Shown here piece after piece: positions 1-8,680 of a stretch of 59,342 nucleotides of DNA. The notes below the pieces were generated by a model. That model saw only the letters and a list, made by a program, of their open reading frames with translations. It made no database searches and was not told the origin of the DNA. The stretch spans positions 49,531 to 108,872 of the forward strand of contig VRUH01000008.1 in the NCBI GenBank assembly GCA_019456185.1. Direction: 5' to 3'. Both the position numbers and the translations under genes were made by a program. Every line of letters starts with the position of its first letter. Position 1 is the first letter of the stretch. This stretch comes from Candidatus Glassbacteria bacterium. GTDB lineage: Bacteria > Gemmatimonadota > Glassbacteria > GWA2-58-10.

Positions 1-2
1 AC

Positions 3-65
3 GCCCCGGACCCGGGCGCGGCAGTCCGAACTCTGGCGGCCGAATTCAACACACCGACTCTCTGA
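3..65 (+). CDS. C-terminal end of an upstream gene (possibly thiE)
   Basis: Only the last 20 codons and the TGA stop are inside the window. The tail has a DPGAAVRTLAAEF segment, which resembles the final helix of thiamine-phosphate synthases or related TIM-barrel enzymes. It lies 15 bp before thiS in the same direction, which fits a thiamine biosynthesis operon. The piece is too short to identify the enzyme; thiE is a guess from position. Confidence 0.35.
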   Translation, partial: APDPGAAVRTLAAEFNTPTL

Positions 66-80
66 AACGGGGATAGAGAT

Positions 81-287
81 ATGATTACGGTTACTGTCAA
101 CGGAGAACAGCGGCAGGTGCAGGACGGAGCCCTGGTGGCCGACCTTCTGCGGGAACTCGGTATCGGCGAGCGCAGGGTGGCGGTGGAGTGCAACAAGCAG
201 ATCGTTAAACAGGAACAGTACGAGGAGACGAAACTGGGCGAGGGCGACGTGCTGGAGATAATCGAGTTTGTCGGCGGGGGCTGCTGA
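81..287 (+). CDS. thiS: ThiS, sulfur carrier protein for thiazole synthesis
   Basis: This 68-residue beta-grasp (ubiquitin-like) protein carries sulfur as a C-terminal thiocarboxylate to ThiG. Length, the ADLLRELGI segment and the acidic end EIIEFVGGG are typical of ThiS. The tail is odd: it ends GGGC, so one or two residues follow the usual Gly-Gly terminus and may need trimming before ThiF adenylates it. thiG follows in the same direction, so the two are almost certainly co-transcribed. A run of ten G residues (288-297) starts directly after the stop codon. The start is the first ATG after GGGGATAG. Family assignment is firm; the meaning of the extra Cys is unknown. Confidence 0.93.
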   Translation: MITVTVNGEQRQVQDGALVADLLRELGIGERRVAVECNKQIVKQEQYEETKLGEGDVLEIIEFVGGGC

Positions 288-338
288 GGGGGGGGGGCGT
301 GTTTTTGCGGATTTATTATCCACAGGAAGGACTTCACG

Positions 339-1118
339 ATGGAGCAGGACAAGGGACTTCAAATCGCCGGACGCACGTTCCGCAGCCGGCTGCTGGTCGG
401 TACCGGCAAGTACAAGGACAACCAGACGATGGTGGCCGCCCACGAGGCCAGCGGGGCGGAGGTGATCACGGTCGCCGTGCGCAGGGTAGATCTGAAGCGC
501 AGCACGGAGGACGCCCTGCTGAATTTTATCGACCCGGACAAGTATTTCATCCTGCCCAACACCGCCGGCTGTTATTCGGTGGATGACGCGGTCCGCACGG
601 CCCGCCTGGGCCGCGAGGCCGGGATGAGCGAGTGGGTCAAGCTGGAGGTTATCGGCGATGAGAAAACCCTGCTGCCGGACGTGGAGGGCCTGCTGGAGGC
701 CACTCGAATTCTGGTCAAGGAGGGGTTCAAGGTGCTACCCTACACCAGCGACGATCTGATTATCGCCCGCCGTCTGGAGCAAGCCGGGGCGGTGGCGGTC
801 ATGCCGCTGGCCAGCCCGATCGGCAGCGGCATGGGGATTCTCAACCCGATCAATATCCGCTTTATCAAGGATGCGGTGAGCGTGCCGGTGATAGTGGACG
901 CGGGCGTGGGCACGGCCAGTGACGCCGCTGTGGCGATGGAGCTGGGAGTCGATGGGATCCTGATGAACACCGGGATCGCGGCGGCCCGGGACCCGGTGGC
1001 GATGGCCCGGGCGATGAGGCTGGCCCTGGAAAGCGGCCGTCTGGCCTACCTGGCCGGCCGGATGGAGCGCAAGCAGTACGCAGACCCCAGCAGCCCCACC
1101 GGCGGCATGATCGAGTAG
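339..1118 (+). CDS. thiG: ThiG, thiazole synthase
   Basis: A 259-residue TIM barrel that condenses 1-deoxy-D-xylulose 5-phosphate, ThiS thiocarboxylate and dehydroglycine (or iminoglycine) into the thiazole phosphate of thiamine. Family hallmarks visible are [12 protein letters not shown] at the start, the lysine in [10 protein letters not shown] that forms the Schiff base with the sugar phosphate, and the phosphate-binding loops [12 protein letters not shown] and [12 protein letters not shown]. Length matches the family (about 255-265). A good ribosome site (CAGGAAGG) precedes the ATG. thiS lies 51 bp upstream and a terminator lies just downstream, so thiG ends the operon. No thiH or thiO is seen in the window, so the glycine oxidation partner is unknown. 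Confidence 0.97.
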   Translation: MEQDKGLQIAGRTFRSRLLVGTGKYKDNQTMVAAHEASGAEVITVAVRRVDLKRSTEDALLNFIDPDKYFILPNTAGCYSVDDAVRTARLGREAGMSEWVKLEVIGDEKTLLPDVEGLLEATRILVKEGFKVLPYTSDDLIIARRLEQAGAVAVMPLASPIGSGMGILNPINIRFIKDAVSVPVIVDAGVGTASDAAVAMELGVDGILMNTGIAAARDPVAMARAMRLALESGRLAYLAGRMERKQYADPSSPTGGMIE

Positions 1119-1138
1119 TTTCTCCGCACTTCCGACCG

Positions 1139-1166
1139 GGAACCTGGTCGGGGTTCCAGATTTTTT
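1139..1166 (+). terminator. Rho-independent terminator after thiG
   Basis: GGAACC (1139-1144) pairs with GGTTCC (1152-1157) around a 7-nt loop, followed by AGA and six T residues. An overlapping alternative stem, CCGACC (1132-1137) with GGTCGG (1146-1151), would compete with it. Placed 20 bp after the thiG stop. Confidence 0.6.
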
Positions 1167-1243
1167 ATCGACAATATGATTAATTCTTATATATTCGGTT
1201 TGGAATAAAACTTACCCTTAAGTCCTATCATGCCGGAGGAGCA

Positions 1244-3364
1244 ATGCGAAAAGTTCTGACCGCCGCTGTGCTGTTTCTGCTGGTTTCTTCCGGCAGTGTG
1301 CTCGCCGAAAAATCAGTGCTGTGGGAGAATGGTATCGCGCTGATCCCGCATCCGCAGAGCGTGGAAGTGACCGGCGACAGTCTGGCGCTGGGCCGCAGGA
1401 TCACGGTCGCGCTGGAGGGTAACGTCACCGCGGCCGACAGGTTCGCCGCCGATGACCTCGTGCAGCGGCTGGTTGCAGAGTATGGAGCGCGGGCTCAGGT
1501 GGGCGAGCGGGGGCGGGGGCCGGCGATCGTGCTGGAACGCGTGAAAGACGCTGCTCTGGGAGAGCAGGCGTACAGGCTGACAGTGGACAGCGATGGGATT
1601 ACCGTGCAGGCCGCCGGCGAGGCCGGGCTGTTCTACGGTACCCGCACCCTGCTGCAACTGCTCAAACGCCACGGCAGCAGCCTGTATGTCAACCACCTCA
1701 AAATATCAGACAAGCCGGATATCCGCAAGCGCGCCGCCCATTACGACACCAAGCACCATCAGGACAAGTATGAGTATGTCCAGAGCTTTATCCGCGACCT
1801 GGCCGATTACAAGATCAACATGCTGCTCTGGGAGTGGGAAGACAAGTTCGAGTACCCGAGCCACCCCGTGATCGGCGCGCCCGGAGCGTTTACGAAAGAA
1901 GAGATGCAGGCCCTGACAGCTTACGCCCGCAAGTATCATGTGCAGATCGTCCCGCTGGTGCAGGGCCTGGGCCATGTCAGTTTCACGCTCAAATGGCCCG
2001 AGTTCGCCCACCTTCGCGAAATCCCGGCCTCCAACTGGGAATATTGTCCGCTCAAGGAGGGCAGCTACGAGCTGCTGTTCGAGCTGTGGAAAGACGCGGC
2101 GGAGGCCACTCCCGGCTCGAAATATCTCCATATCGGCTGTGATGAAACCTACGAGCTGGGCCTGGGTGTGGAGTGCGGCTGCCAGGCCGAGATGGAGAAG
2201 CTGGGGAAGGACGGGCTGTTCCAGAAATTTATCAACCGCTGCAGCGAATACGTGCTGAAAATGGGGCGTACCCCCTTAAGCTGGGGCGGCGGGTTCAACC
2301 CTGAATCAGGGCTGAAGCCTCCCAGGGGACATGTTGTCGGCGGTCGGAACCCCGGGCATGCCGCCGCCGCCAGGGCGGCCGGTTACGAAACCTACGTTTA
2401 CGACCCCAACCCCGGGATAGAACACCTGTTCCTGCCCTATTTTCACAGCGAGAGTCCGTACTACGAGGGCAGCTGCCTGGAGCGCTCACGCGAACCGGTG
2501 GCGGCGGCCGCCCGGTCGGGCGGCTACGACGTGATGATCAATACTTCGTGGGACGACAGCGGGCTGCATAACCAGGTCTGGATGATGAGCTGGATCAACA
2601 GCGCGGAATGGTCGTGGAACGGCGGTGGGCCGGGCCTGGAAGAGTTTATCGACAAGTTTTTTGTCAGCTATTACGGCAAGGGTTCCCTGGAAATGCGCGA
2701 GCTGTGGACACTGCTTAACTACGGCGCCTTTTTCTACATGGATGCGTTCGAGCGTAAGGTGTGGCACTGGGGCGACGTGGGCAAGACCCACTTGCCCGAT
2801 CTGCCACGCTGGGACGCTATCGAGTACGACCCGTTCTGGACACGGGAATACGCCCAGATGATCGGTCGCTCCCGTCACCAGTACGGACAGATGCAGAAGG
2901 CGGTCGCAATCTGCAAGGCGAACATGGTGCAGGAAAACGTACGCCACCTCTACGATTTCGAGGTGTTCCTCTCGATCGCCGAACTGATCGCCCACACGGC
3001 CAAAGTCTATATCGATCTGGCGGCGCTGGAGGATGCGGTCACCGAGGCCCACCGGGCCCGCTTTGTCAGCCACGAGGCGGCGCTGGACGGGCTGGAGAAA
3101 GCCGGTGGGATCGTGAAGGGCATTCTGGCCGAACGCGGGGAAGTTTATGGAAACCTGGTGGCTGTCTGGGAGAAAACCCGGCTGCCCAAAGGGATGGATA
3201 CGCCGGAGAAGAAATTTTTCTTCCAACAGGACCGCGCCCGTCATTTCGGCTTCCGCCGGCCGGACATGAGCTACCTGATCTGCGACGAGCAGATGCTGGG
3301 CCTGGAGGACTACCTGGCGAAGCTCACGGAATACACGGCCTGGTACCGGGAGACGTATCTGTAA
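1244..3364 (+). CDS. Secreted GH20-family beta-N-acetylhexosaminidase
   Basis: A 706-residue exported protein with a clear signal peptide (about residues 1-21, ending VLA-E). Residues about 30-150 look like the non-catalytic GH20b domain (IPHPQSVEV...GLFYGTRTLLQLL), followed by the catalytic barrel from about 160. The GH20 acid-base pair is visible as HIGCDETYELG (D300-E301), the motif in which Asp orients the substrate N-acetyl group and Glu is the proton donor. It probably removes terminal GlcNAc or GalNAc from glycans in the periplasm or outside the cell. The C-terminal third (from about 520) is helical and not recognised. The ribosome site is GGAGG. It stands alone between thiG and a repeat element. 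Confidence 0.85.
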   Translation: MRKVLTAAVLFLLVSSGSVLAEKSVLWENGIALIPHPQSVEVTGDSLALGRRITVALEGNVTAADRFAADDLVQRLVAEYGARAQVGERGRGPAIVLERVKDAALGEQAYRLTVDSDGITVQAAGEAGLFYGTRTLLQLLKRHGSSLYVNHLKISDKPDIRKRAAHYDTKHHQDKYEYVQSFIRDLADYKINMLLWEWEDKFEYPSHPVIGAPGAFTKEEMQALTAYARKYHVQIVPLVQGLGHVSFTLKWPEFAHLREIPASNWEYCPLKEGSYELLFELWKDAAEATPGSKYLHIGCDETYELGLGVECGCQAEMEKLGKDGLFQKFINRCSEYVLKMGRTPLSWGGGFNPESGLKPPRGHVVGGRNPGHAAAARAAGYETYVYDPNPGIEHLFLPYFHSESPYYEGSCLERSREPVAAAARSGGYDVMINTSWDDSGLHNQVWMMSWINSAEWSWNGGGPGLEEFIDKFFVSYYGKGSLEMRELWTLLNYGAFFYMDAFERKVWHWGDVGKTHLPDLPRWDAIEYDPFWTREYAQMIGRSRHQYGQMQKAVAICKANMVQENVRHLYDFEVFLSIAELIAHTAKVYIDLAALEDAVTEAHRARFVSHEAALDGLEKAGGIVKGILAERGEVYGNLVAVWEKTRLPKGMDTPEKKFFFQQDRARHFGFRRPDMSYLICDEQMLGLEDYLAKLTEYTAWYRETYL

Positions 3365-3370
3365 AAGGTG

Positions 3371-3703
3371 GGAATTCAGGAATCAGAATAAAGCAGAGAA
3401 TTCAGGAGTCAGGAGACAGGAGATAGAATAATGGCAGTAATAAAGGAGCCGGGAGACAAAGGGGCTATGTCCTTCAGCAGTCTTAAAGCATCCTGCTATT
3501 TGCCCAATCCATTAATTTTTAACAATGCCCAGTCAATAAACGCATATAAGACATATCCAATGGCTAAAGTACAAGAATGGTGAGTAGCCGTTGTGTCAAA
3601 GCCGCAAAAGGCTATACTGGCTTCTATCTCCTGACTTCTGCCTCCTGCCTTTTGTCTTTTTGCTGTTCGTCTGACTTCTGACTCCTGTCTCCTGTCTCCT
3701 GCC
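3371..3703. repeat. AGGAGTCAGGAGACAGG repeat element with inverted ends
   Basis: The 340-bp gap between convergent genes starts with iterated CAGGAGTCAGGAGACAGG-type units (3371-3428) and ends with complementary CTCCTGACTTCTGCCTCC and CTCCTGTCTCCTGTCTCC units (3622-3703), so the two ends form long imperfect inverted repeats. The AT-rich core has an open minus-strand frame without a start that ends in a hydrophobic tail (stop near 3507), perhaps a fossil. Low-complexity purine repeats of this kind recur in some environmental bacterial genomes. Confidence 0.6.
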
Positions 3704-3706
3704 TTG

Positions 3707-5086
3707 CTAGTACTCCAGCGCCGGCAGCTCGATATCGGCCCGTCGCTCGCGGATAAACCGGTGGCGCATGTCGCCGAGCCAGGGATCGGGGAACGTTTCG
3801 TTGAGGTCCAGGTCGGTCCAGACCACGCCGGGTTTCTCTGTTACCTCGGCCAGCAGTTCACCCCAGTGGCCGTAGATCGCTGTCGGCAGGTCGCTGTAGG
3901 CCGAGGTGACCAGGAAAGTCTGGTTTTCGATCGCACGGGCCTTGGCCAGCGTGGCGTTGCCGCCCCAGATCGGGCAGAAGATAATCTCCGCGCCCTGCAC
4001 GGCCAGCGCACGGGCGGGGTCCGAGTACTGCACGTCCCAGCAGATCATCATCCCGATCCTGCCGAAATCCGTGTCGAACACCGGGAATGCGTCGCCGGGC
4101 GTGCAGCCGGCCTCGATCTCCTCGCGCGGCAGGTAGACCTTACGGTACTTGCCGGCCACCCGCCCCTCGCGGTCGATCAGCACGGCCGTGTTGTAGATCG
4201 CGTGGCCCTCCCGCTCACCCATCGCCCCCACGATATACATGCCGTACTTTTTCGCCACCTCGCCGAGCAGCCTGGTGGCCGCGCCGGGTATCGGCTCTGC
4301 CGTTTCGGCGTACGTCCTGCCCTCGGTCACTCCGGCCAGGTTGATCCCCTCGCCGATACAGACGATATCGCAGCCGTTGCGGCCGGCTTCTTCGAGCCAG
4401 GGGATATACGCTGCCACGCTGGCCTTGCTGTCGCCCACCCTGTGCGGCTGGAAATTAACTGTCGCCACCCGTACCTTGCGCTCGCCGGGGGCTGGCGCCT
4501 CGACCAGGGATATTCTGTCCCACCAGACCGTACCCTGGGGGCAGTAGCTCAGATAAAGTTCGAGCTCCACGCTGGTCGCTCTGTCCGGGGCCCTGAACAC
4601 ACCGGAGTTGCGGGTCCATTCGCCCTCTGAGCCGCTTTCCAGCACGTACTCCGGCTGGCCCGCCCGTCCGCCGTCGGCCCGCCGCCAGTCCAGCCGGCTT
4701 AACACCTGCTGACGCGGGTAGGGGACCGCCCTGGCCGTGAACCAGGCCTCGAACCGGTAGTATTTGCCCGGTTCGATGCCATCCACGGTGGACACCCAGC
4801 AGCCGTGGGCGGAGGTGTTGCTGGCCCCGCCGATCCCCAGGCTGCCCGAGCCGCCGAGATTGGGCAGTTCAGCAGTGAAAAAATCCGGACTGGTCTGCTC
4901 GCGCTGGCTCCAGGAGTCCCAGTTCTCGAGCGTGGCCGGCGTTTGCCCTGGAGAGAAAGTATCCGCAGAGAACTCCACTCCGGCGGTGGTCTCGCTCCCG
5001 GCCTGTCCGAAAGAGGCGGCTGTCAGCAGCAAAACAAGAAGCGCCGTTGTCCTGAAAAGGGCGGAGCAGCATTTATCTCTGATCAT
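3707..5086 (-). CDS. Secreted carbon-nitrogen hydrolase with N-terminal beta-sandwich domain
   Basis: A 459-residue protein starting with a signal peptide (MIRDKCCSALF..., cleaved near SFGQAG). Residues about 30-200 resemble a carbohydrate-binding-like beta-sandwich (WDSWSQRE..., GKYYRFEAWF). From about 205 it is a nitrilase-superfamily domain with the three catalytic residues visible: Glu in CIGEGINL, Lys in GKYRKVYLP, and Cys in MICWDVQYSDP. Such enzymes hydrolyse amides or nitriles; the substrate is unknown. Start chosen at 5086, where GGGAGA precedes the ATG by 7 nt; an upstream in-frame ATG (5128) would spoil the signal peptide. Monocistronic, with the stop next to the repeat element. 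Confidence 0.85.
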   Translation of the reverse strand: MIRDKCCSALFRTTALLVLLLTAASFGQAGSETTAGVEFSADTFSPGQTPATLENWDSWSQREQTSPDFFTAELPNLGGSGSLGIGGASNTSAHGCWVSTVDGIEPGKYYRFEAWFTARAVPYPRQQVLSRLDWRRADGGRAGQPEYVLESGSEGEWTRNSGVFRAPDRATSVELELYLSYCPQGTVWWDRISLVEAPAPGERKVRVATVNFQPHRVGDSKASVAAYIPWLEEAGRNGCDIVCIGEGINLAGVTEGRTYAETAEPIPGAATRLLGEVAKKYGMYIVGAMGEREGHAIYNTAVLIDREGRVAGKYRKVYLPREEIEAGCTPGDAFPVFDTDFGRIGMMICWDVQYSDPARALAVQGAEIIFCPIWGGNATLAKARAIENQTFLVTSAYSDLPTAIYGHWGELLAEVTEKPGVVWTDLDLNETFPDPWLGDMRHRFIRERRADIELPALEY

Positions 5087-5317
5087 TGCAGTCTCCCGTT
5101 GTCTGTGATTATCACGGCTCGATCCCATCTTTCCGGCTCATGAGTATAAACCCCTCCGGCCTCGGCGGTCAAGCAGCGGGAATCCGCCCTGATTCCGGTT
5201 GTGATTTTAGAAATAAACCAAGCGAAGGTAAGGGAAATGTCTCCGGCTGCATTCCCAACCCGGAGCACTCACTGGAGGCCATCTGCCCGACTCTCAACAA
5301 GTCCGGTTATTTTTTCT

Positions 5318-5346
5318 TTGTTAATTGCACTCTGACTCGTTATAAT
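5318..5346 (+). promoter_or_regulatory. Sigma-70-type promoter for the HD-GYP gene
   Basis: TTGTTA (5318-5323), a 17-nt spacer and a perfect TATAAT (5341-5346), 47 bp upstream of the GTG start at 5393. The rest of the 5087-5392 gap shows no gene. Confidence 0.6.
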
Positions 5347-5392
5347 GACTAAACGATCCAGGGAGGCACACACAGAGTCAACGGGGGCATAA

Positions 5393-6655
5393 GTGGCTGA
5401 GGAGTATTTCCCGGTACCATTGAAAAAGATCGTGGTGGATTCTGTCCCCAATTTCGATCTGTATATCCGCCAGAAAGACCGTTACGTACTGTACCGCAAG
5501 GCCAAAATCCGATTCGAGAACAAGGCGCTGAGCAACCTGATGGACAACCGGGTCGATTCTTTGTACGTCTCCAAGCAGGACCTGGAACTCTACGAAAAAT
5601 ACCGCGACGAGATCCGCCAGAAGCAGGAAGAAATTTACGGCAAACAGGGTTTCTCCGGCTGTTTTGTCGATCCCGCCGAAGTGGAACGCTACCACGATAT
5701 TCTCGAAAACTACCACGTGGTCAACAGCTCGATTTTCGATACCGGACAGGAAGTGGACTTTACGCTGTACTACCACGAGGAAAACGAGGTTGTCCCGGCG
5801 GAAGATTTCGAGGGAAAGATAAGGGGACCCTGGGAGCTGACACGTCCGCTGGCCGCGGATAAGGAAATCATGATCCGCAACGAAGACAGGACCGCCTACA
5901 GGGACTTTGTCAAGCGGGTGCTGGACGAGGCGATGGACGGCCCCCCGGAACGTCAGGCCACGGCCCTGCGCGAGATGAGCAAGATGGTGGTCAAGGATGT
6001 GCTCGCAGACCCCCGCAGCGGAGATGGAATCAAGCAGGCCGACGAGTCCGTAACCTCGCTGGTGGATTTCATCCTCGACAACGAAGCGTCGTTTTACTCG
6101 CTGATGAAAGTGCAGGGCCACGATTACTACACTTATGTCCATTCGATGAATGTCTGTACGTTCAGCGTGGCGCTGGGCACCGTGATCGGCCTGCCCAAGA
6201 AACCGGACCTGGAGTGGCTCGGCCTGGGGGGCATGCTTCACGACGTTGGTAAAAGCATGGTCGATTCCCGGCTGATCAACAAGCCCGGCAGGCTGACAGA
6301 GGAAGAATTCAAGTCGATGAAAGATCACGTGATCATGGGTTACAACACGCTCAAGGAAAGCCACGACCTGCCGGAGCAGGTCCTTGAGCCGGTAATCCAG
6401 CACCACGAAAAGCTGACTGGTATCGGCTACCCGCACGGAATCAAGGACGGAGAGATCGGCACTTTCGGCCGGATCAGCTCGATCGTGGACATTTACGACG
6501 CGCTGACCACGGAGCGCTCGTACAAAAAAGCGCTGAGCCCGTTCGAGGCGCTGAGTTTCCTGTCCAAAACCCGGCACGACTACGACAACGACATCCTCAA
6601 CAGTTTCATCATGATGCTGGGCAAACAGATCGAGCGCGGGGCGGCGGAGAAGTGA
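5393..6655 (+). CDS. HD-GYP domain protein (probable cyclic-di-GMP phosphodiesterase)
   Basis: A 420-residue cytoplasmic protein. The C-terminal half (about 235-410) is an HD-GYP domain: HSMNVCTFSVALG, the metal-binding LHDVGK, and HHEKLTGIGYP with the GYP signature. The canonical HHERxDGxGYP is changed to HHEKLTGIGYP, a mild deviation. The N-terminal 200 residues resemble the DUF3391-like region often joined to HD-GYP domains and carry no receiver domain. It likely degrades cyclic di-GMP to pGpG or GMP, but activity is not proven by sequence. The start is a GTG preceded by GGGGG; a good promoter and a perfect terminator make this a single-gene unit. Confidence 0.88.
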   Translation: MAEEYFPVPLKKIVVDSVPNFDLYIRQKDRYVLYRKAKIRFENKALSNLMDNRVDSLYVSKQDLELYEKYRDEIRQKQEEIYGKQGFSGCFVDPAEVERYHDILENYHVVNSSIFDTGQEVDFTLYYHEENEVVPAEDFEGKIRGPWELTRPLAADKEIMIRNEDRTAYRDFVKRVLDEAMDGPPERQATALREMSKMVVKDVLADPRSGDGIKQADESVTSLVDFILDNEASFYSLMKVQGHDYYTYVHSMNVCTFSVALGTVIGLPKKPDLEWLGLGGMLHDVGKSMVDSRLINKPGRLTEEEFKSMKDHVIMGYNTLKESHDLPEQVLEPVIQHHEKLTGIGYPHGIKDGEIGTFGRISSIVDIYDALTTERSYKKALSPFEALSFLSKTRHDYDNDILNSFIMMLGKQIERGAAEK

Positions 6656-6685
6656 TAACAGGCTTTGAGCGGCTTGATTTTACAA

Positions 6686-6711
6686 GGGCGGCCGCAACGG
6701 CCGCCCTTTTT
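6686..6711 (+). terminator. Strong terminator after the HD-GYP gene
   Basis: Perfect 9-bp stem GGGCGGCCG / CGGCCGCCC with a CAA loop, directly followed by five T residues. Confidence 0.9.
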
Positions 6712-6882
6712 GCGTGCTTTTCAGTTTACTGTCATTGCGGTCGAACAAAGAACGGCTCCGTCAAGCGTACAAACCGCTGGATTATAAGTCCCGGAGTCAA
6801 GTCCCACGATCTCGCCGTCAACTTCACACTTCACACGTGCAGAAACGGGGCAGGCACTGAGGAGCTTCTGTCAAGCTGATAA

Positions 6883-6921
6883 GAAAACAAAAGCCGACGC
6901 TCCAAAAAAGAACATCGGCTT
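6883..6921 (-). terminator. Terminator of the small minus-strand gene
   Basis: Read on the minus strand, AAGCCGA pairs with TCGGCTT around a loop of 17 nt and is followed by TTGTTTTCTT. It lies about 30 bp after the stop of the 42-codon gene at 6950-7078. Confidence 0.55.
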
Positions 6922-6949
6922 TAGGTGATAAGATCAATTTCAGATCGTC

Positions 6950-7078
6950 TCACGTGATCGCTCCCAGAGCAATAAAAGTTGCAATAATCCCAAAGTAAGC
7001 GAAGCAAGCTAGAGCCACCTTACAATAAAGAGCCGCAGAGCAACCATACTTATTATAAGAGTCCTTATGGGTCTTCAT
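6950..7078 (-). CDS. Small membrane peptide, 42 residues, unknown family
   Basis: A short ORF on the minus strand with a textbook ribosome site (AGGAGGTGA at 7093-7085, 6 nt before the ATG) and its own terminator. The product starts with a charged, Tyr-rich segment (MKTHKDSYNKYG), then a hydrophobic stretch of about 24 residues (VALACFAYFGIIATFIALGA) that should span a membrane, with three Cys residues (13, 19, 25). I do not recognise the family; a membrane regulator, a toxin-like peptide or a peptide precursor are all possible. The flanking 7094-7445 shows nothing else. Confidence 0.6.
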   Translation of the reverse strand: MKTHKDSYNKYGCSAALYCKVALACFAYFGIIATFIALGAIT

Positions 7079-7445
7079 TTTTTCTCACCTCCTTTCCAAT
7101 TTCCAGTTAAGTGAATGATATCGAGTCTGGAACGTTCTCTTTCTATTTCATAAGACACAATCAGAAGCTTACTGGTTTCAATAAATTGCGAGAATTTGCC
7201 ATTGGATATCTGACCCCGGCACATGAACCACTTGAAATAAAGGCATTTAGCATGCCATGTCCTGATTAACGGAGCGCAGGCTGCAGCTTAATCCCTATTT
7301 GTTTAATTGAGATTAAGTTGGCCGTTAGGACGGGGTGGGCAGAATTTTCTAAAAGGCAGTTGAAAAAACAGTTGGAGAGAGAAAAGTATCAAATATCTGA
7401 TAGCCTTTTCGATATTTCGAGAACTGCTTAAGACTCATTGCTGAT

Positions 7446-8387
7446 TCATTGTCCTGTTTCCACCGGGTTTTCCTCCACACCCTGCCACTGACTGAACGAC
7501 CCGTCGTATAACCGCGCATCATAGCCCAGATATTTCAGCACAAAATAACTCAGCGATGCGCTTCGGCCGGTACGGCAGTAGCTGACCACCGGCATATCCC
7601 CGCTGAAGCCCGCCTGGCTGTACAGTGCCCTGAGTTCATCGATTTCCAGCAATTTCGGGTTGTCCGGTCCGGCCAGGCTGCGGATCACCGGCAGGTTGAA
7701 CGCTCCGGGGATATGACCACCGCGGCCGATATCCCCGCCGGGAGCTTCGCCGCTGAACTGGTCAGGCGGACGGCAATCCAGCAGGGGAGTGTCCCCGCCG
7801 CCGACTATCTGCTGAACCTCATCCATGCCCGCCACGATATTGCTGTTAACCTCGGGCTGGAAAGCGGAAAGCTGAACCTCCGGGGTGATGTCGCTCAAGG
7901 GCCGTCCCTCCGCTTTCCAGACCACCAATTGGCCGTCCAGCAAAGCCGAGTTTTCTCCCAGTCCCAGGTAGTCCAGTGTTAAGTAAGCGCGGGCGGCCAT
8001 GATTCCGTTCCCCTCATCGTAAATCACCACCCTGCTGTTCCGGTCGATCCCCAGGCCGCGGACCAGCAGGGTAAGCTTTTCCACCGGAGGAAGCTCGTTG
8101 GCGATCCCGCCGTCGGATTCGGTAATCTGGTCCCAGCCGACATACCGGGCTGCGGGAATATGCTCCCTGTCGTAGCCATCGCGCCTGGCGGATACATGCA
8201 GGATAACGAGCTCATCCGCGCCGAGTCTTTCGCTCAGCCATTCAGTCGAAACAAGCATCGAATACCGCACCGCCGGTTCGTTTGCCACCACCAGCGGCCG
8301 GCTGCTGTTCTCATGCTGCTCGGATGCGCCGCAGGCGATCACGAGCAGCGCCGCAAATAGTAATTTAGTCCAGCCTGAACCGGTCAC
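7446..8387 (-). CDS. Two-domain rhodanese (sulfurtransferase) lipoprotein
   Basis: A 313-residue envelope protein with a lipoprotein signal (LLFAALLVIAC, lipobox VIAC). Two rhodanese modules follow. The first (about 45-165) is catalytically dead, with DEGNGIMAAR where the active Cys loop should be. The second (about 185-305) has the active-site loop CRTGRSAS. This layout matches thiosulfate or 3-mercaptopyruvate sulfurtransferases, here anchored in the envelope. Start chosen at a GTG (8387) with GGAGG 8 nt upstream; longer versions to 8519 would bury the signal peptide. Divergent from the 29-residue peptide gene at 8519. Confidence 0.85.
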   Translation of the reverse strand: MTGSGWTKLLFAALLVIACGASEQHENSSRPLVVANEPAVRYSMLVSTEWLSERLGADELVILHVSARRDGYDREHIPAARYVGWDQITESDGGIANELPPVEKLTLLVRGLGIDRNSRVVIYDEGNGIMAARAYLTLDYLGLGENSALLDGQLVVWKAEGRPLSDITPEVQLSAFQPEVNSNIVAGMDEVQQIVGGGDTPLLDCRPPDQFSGEAPGGDIGRGGHIPGAFNLPVIRSLAGPDNPKLLEIDELRALYSQAGFSGDMPVVSYCRTGRSASLSYFVLKYLGYDARLYDGSFSQWQGVEENPVETGQ

Positions 8388-8518
8388 GCCTCTGGCCTCC
8401 GATTGCAGAGAGAATTGAACTGCGGGAAAAAATGAAACCGGACGGGCAGCTTCGCTGTCATAAGATACAGAAGGAGCGATTGGAAAGCAAAACAACGATA
8501 AACCAACTGGAGAAAACA

Positions 8519-8608
8519 ATGAGCGCGATAGAGAAGATCAAGGTTGCCGGCAACACGATCCTGGGCCTGGCGATCTATTTCACGCTGCTGGCCCTGCCGC
8601 TGGTCTGA
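8519..8608 (+). CDS. Very small membrane peptide, 29 residues
   Basis: ATG preceded by GGAG at 7 nt, 29 codons, then TGA. The product has a short amphipathic start (MSAIEKIKVAG) and one hydrophobic helix (LGLAIYFTLLALPLV). A long perfect inverted repeat that can terminate transcription lies 17 bp downstream, giving a complete tiny transcription unit divergent from the rhodanese gene. No family recognised. It could also be a leader peptide or a chance ORF. Confidence 0.4.
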   Translation: MSAIEKIKVAGNTILGLAIYFTLLALPLV

Positions 8609-8624
8609 ATCGAAAAGCAGCAGC

Positions 8625-8666
8625 AAACAACTAAAGGCCGTCCATCAGGACGGCCTTTAGTTGTTT
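8625..8666. terminator. Bidirectional terminator
   Basis: A 19-bp perfect inverted repeat (8625-8643 with 8648-8666) around an ATCA loop, with A-rich and T-rich arms. It sits between the convergent small peptide gene (+) and FKBP gene (-) and can serve both. Confidence 0.85.
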
Positions 8667-8680
8667 AGTGCCGTAACTTA

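Noticed and set aside
5378-6577. 399-codon minus-strand ORF opposite the HD-GYP gene
   Set aside because: It is antisense to a well-conserved protein and its translation has no domain character.
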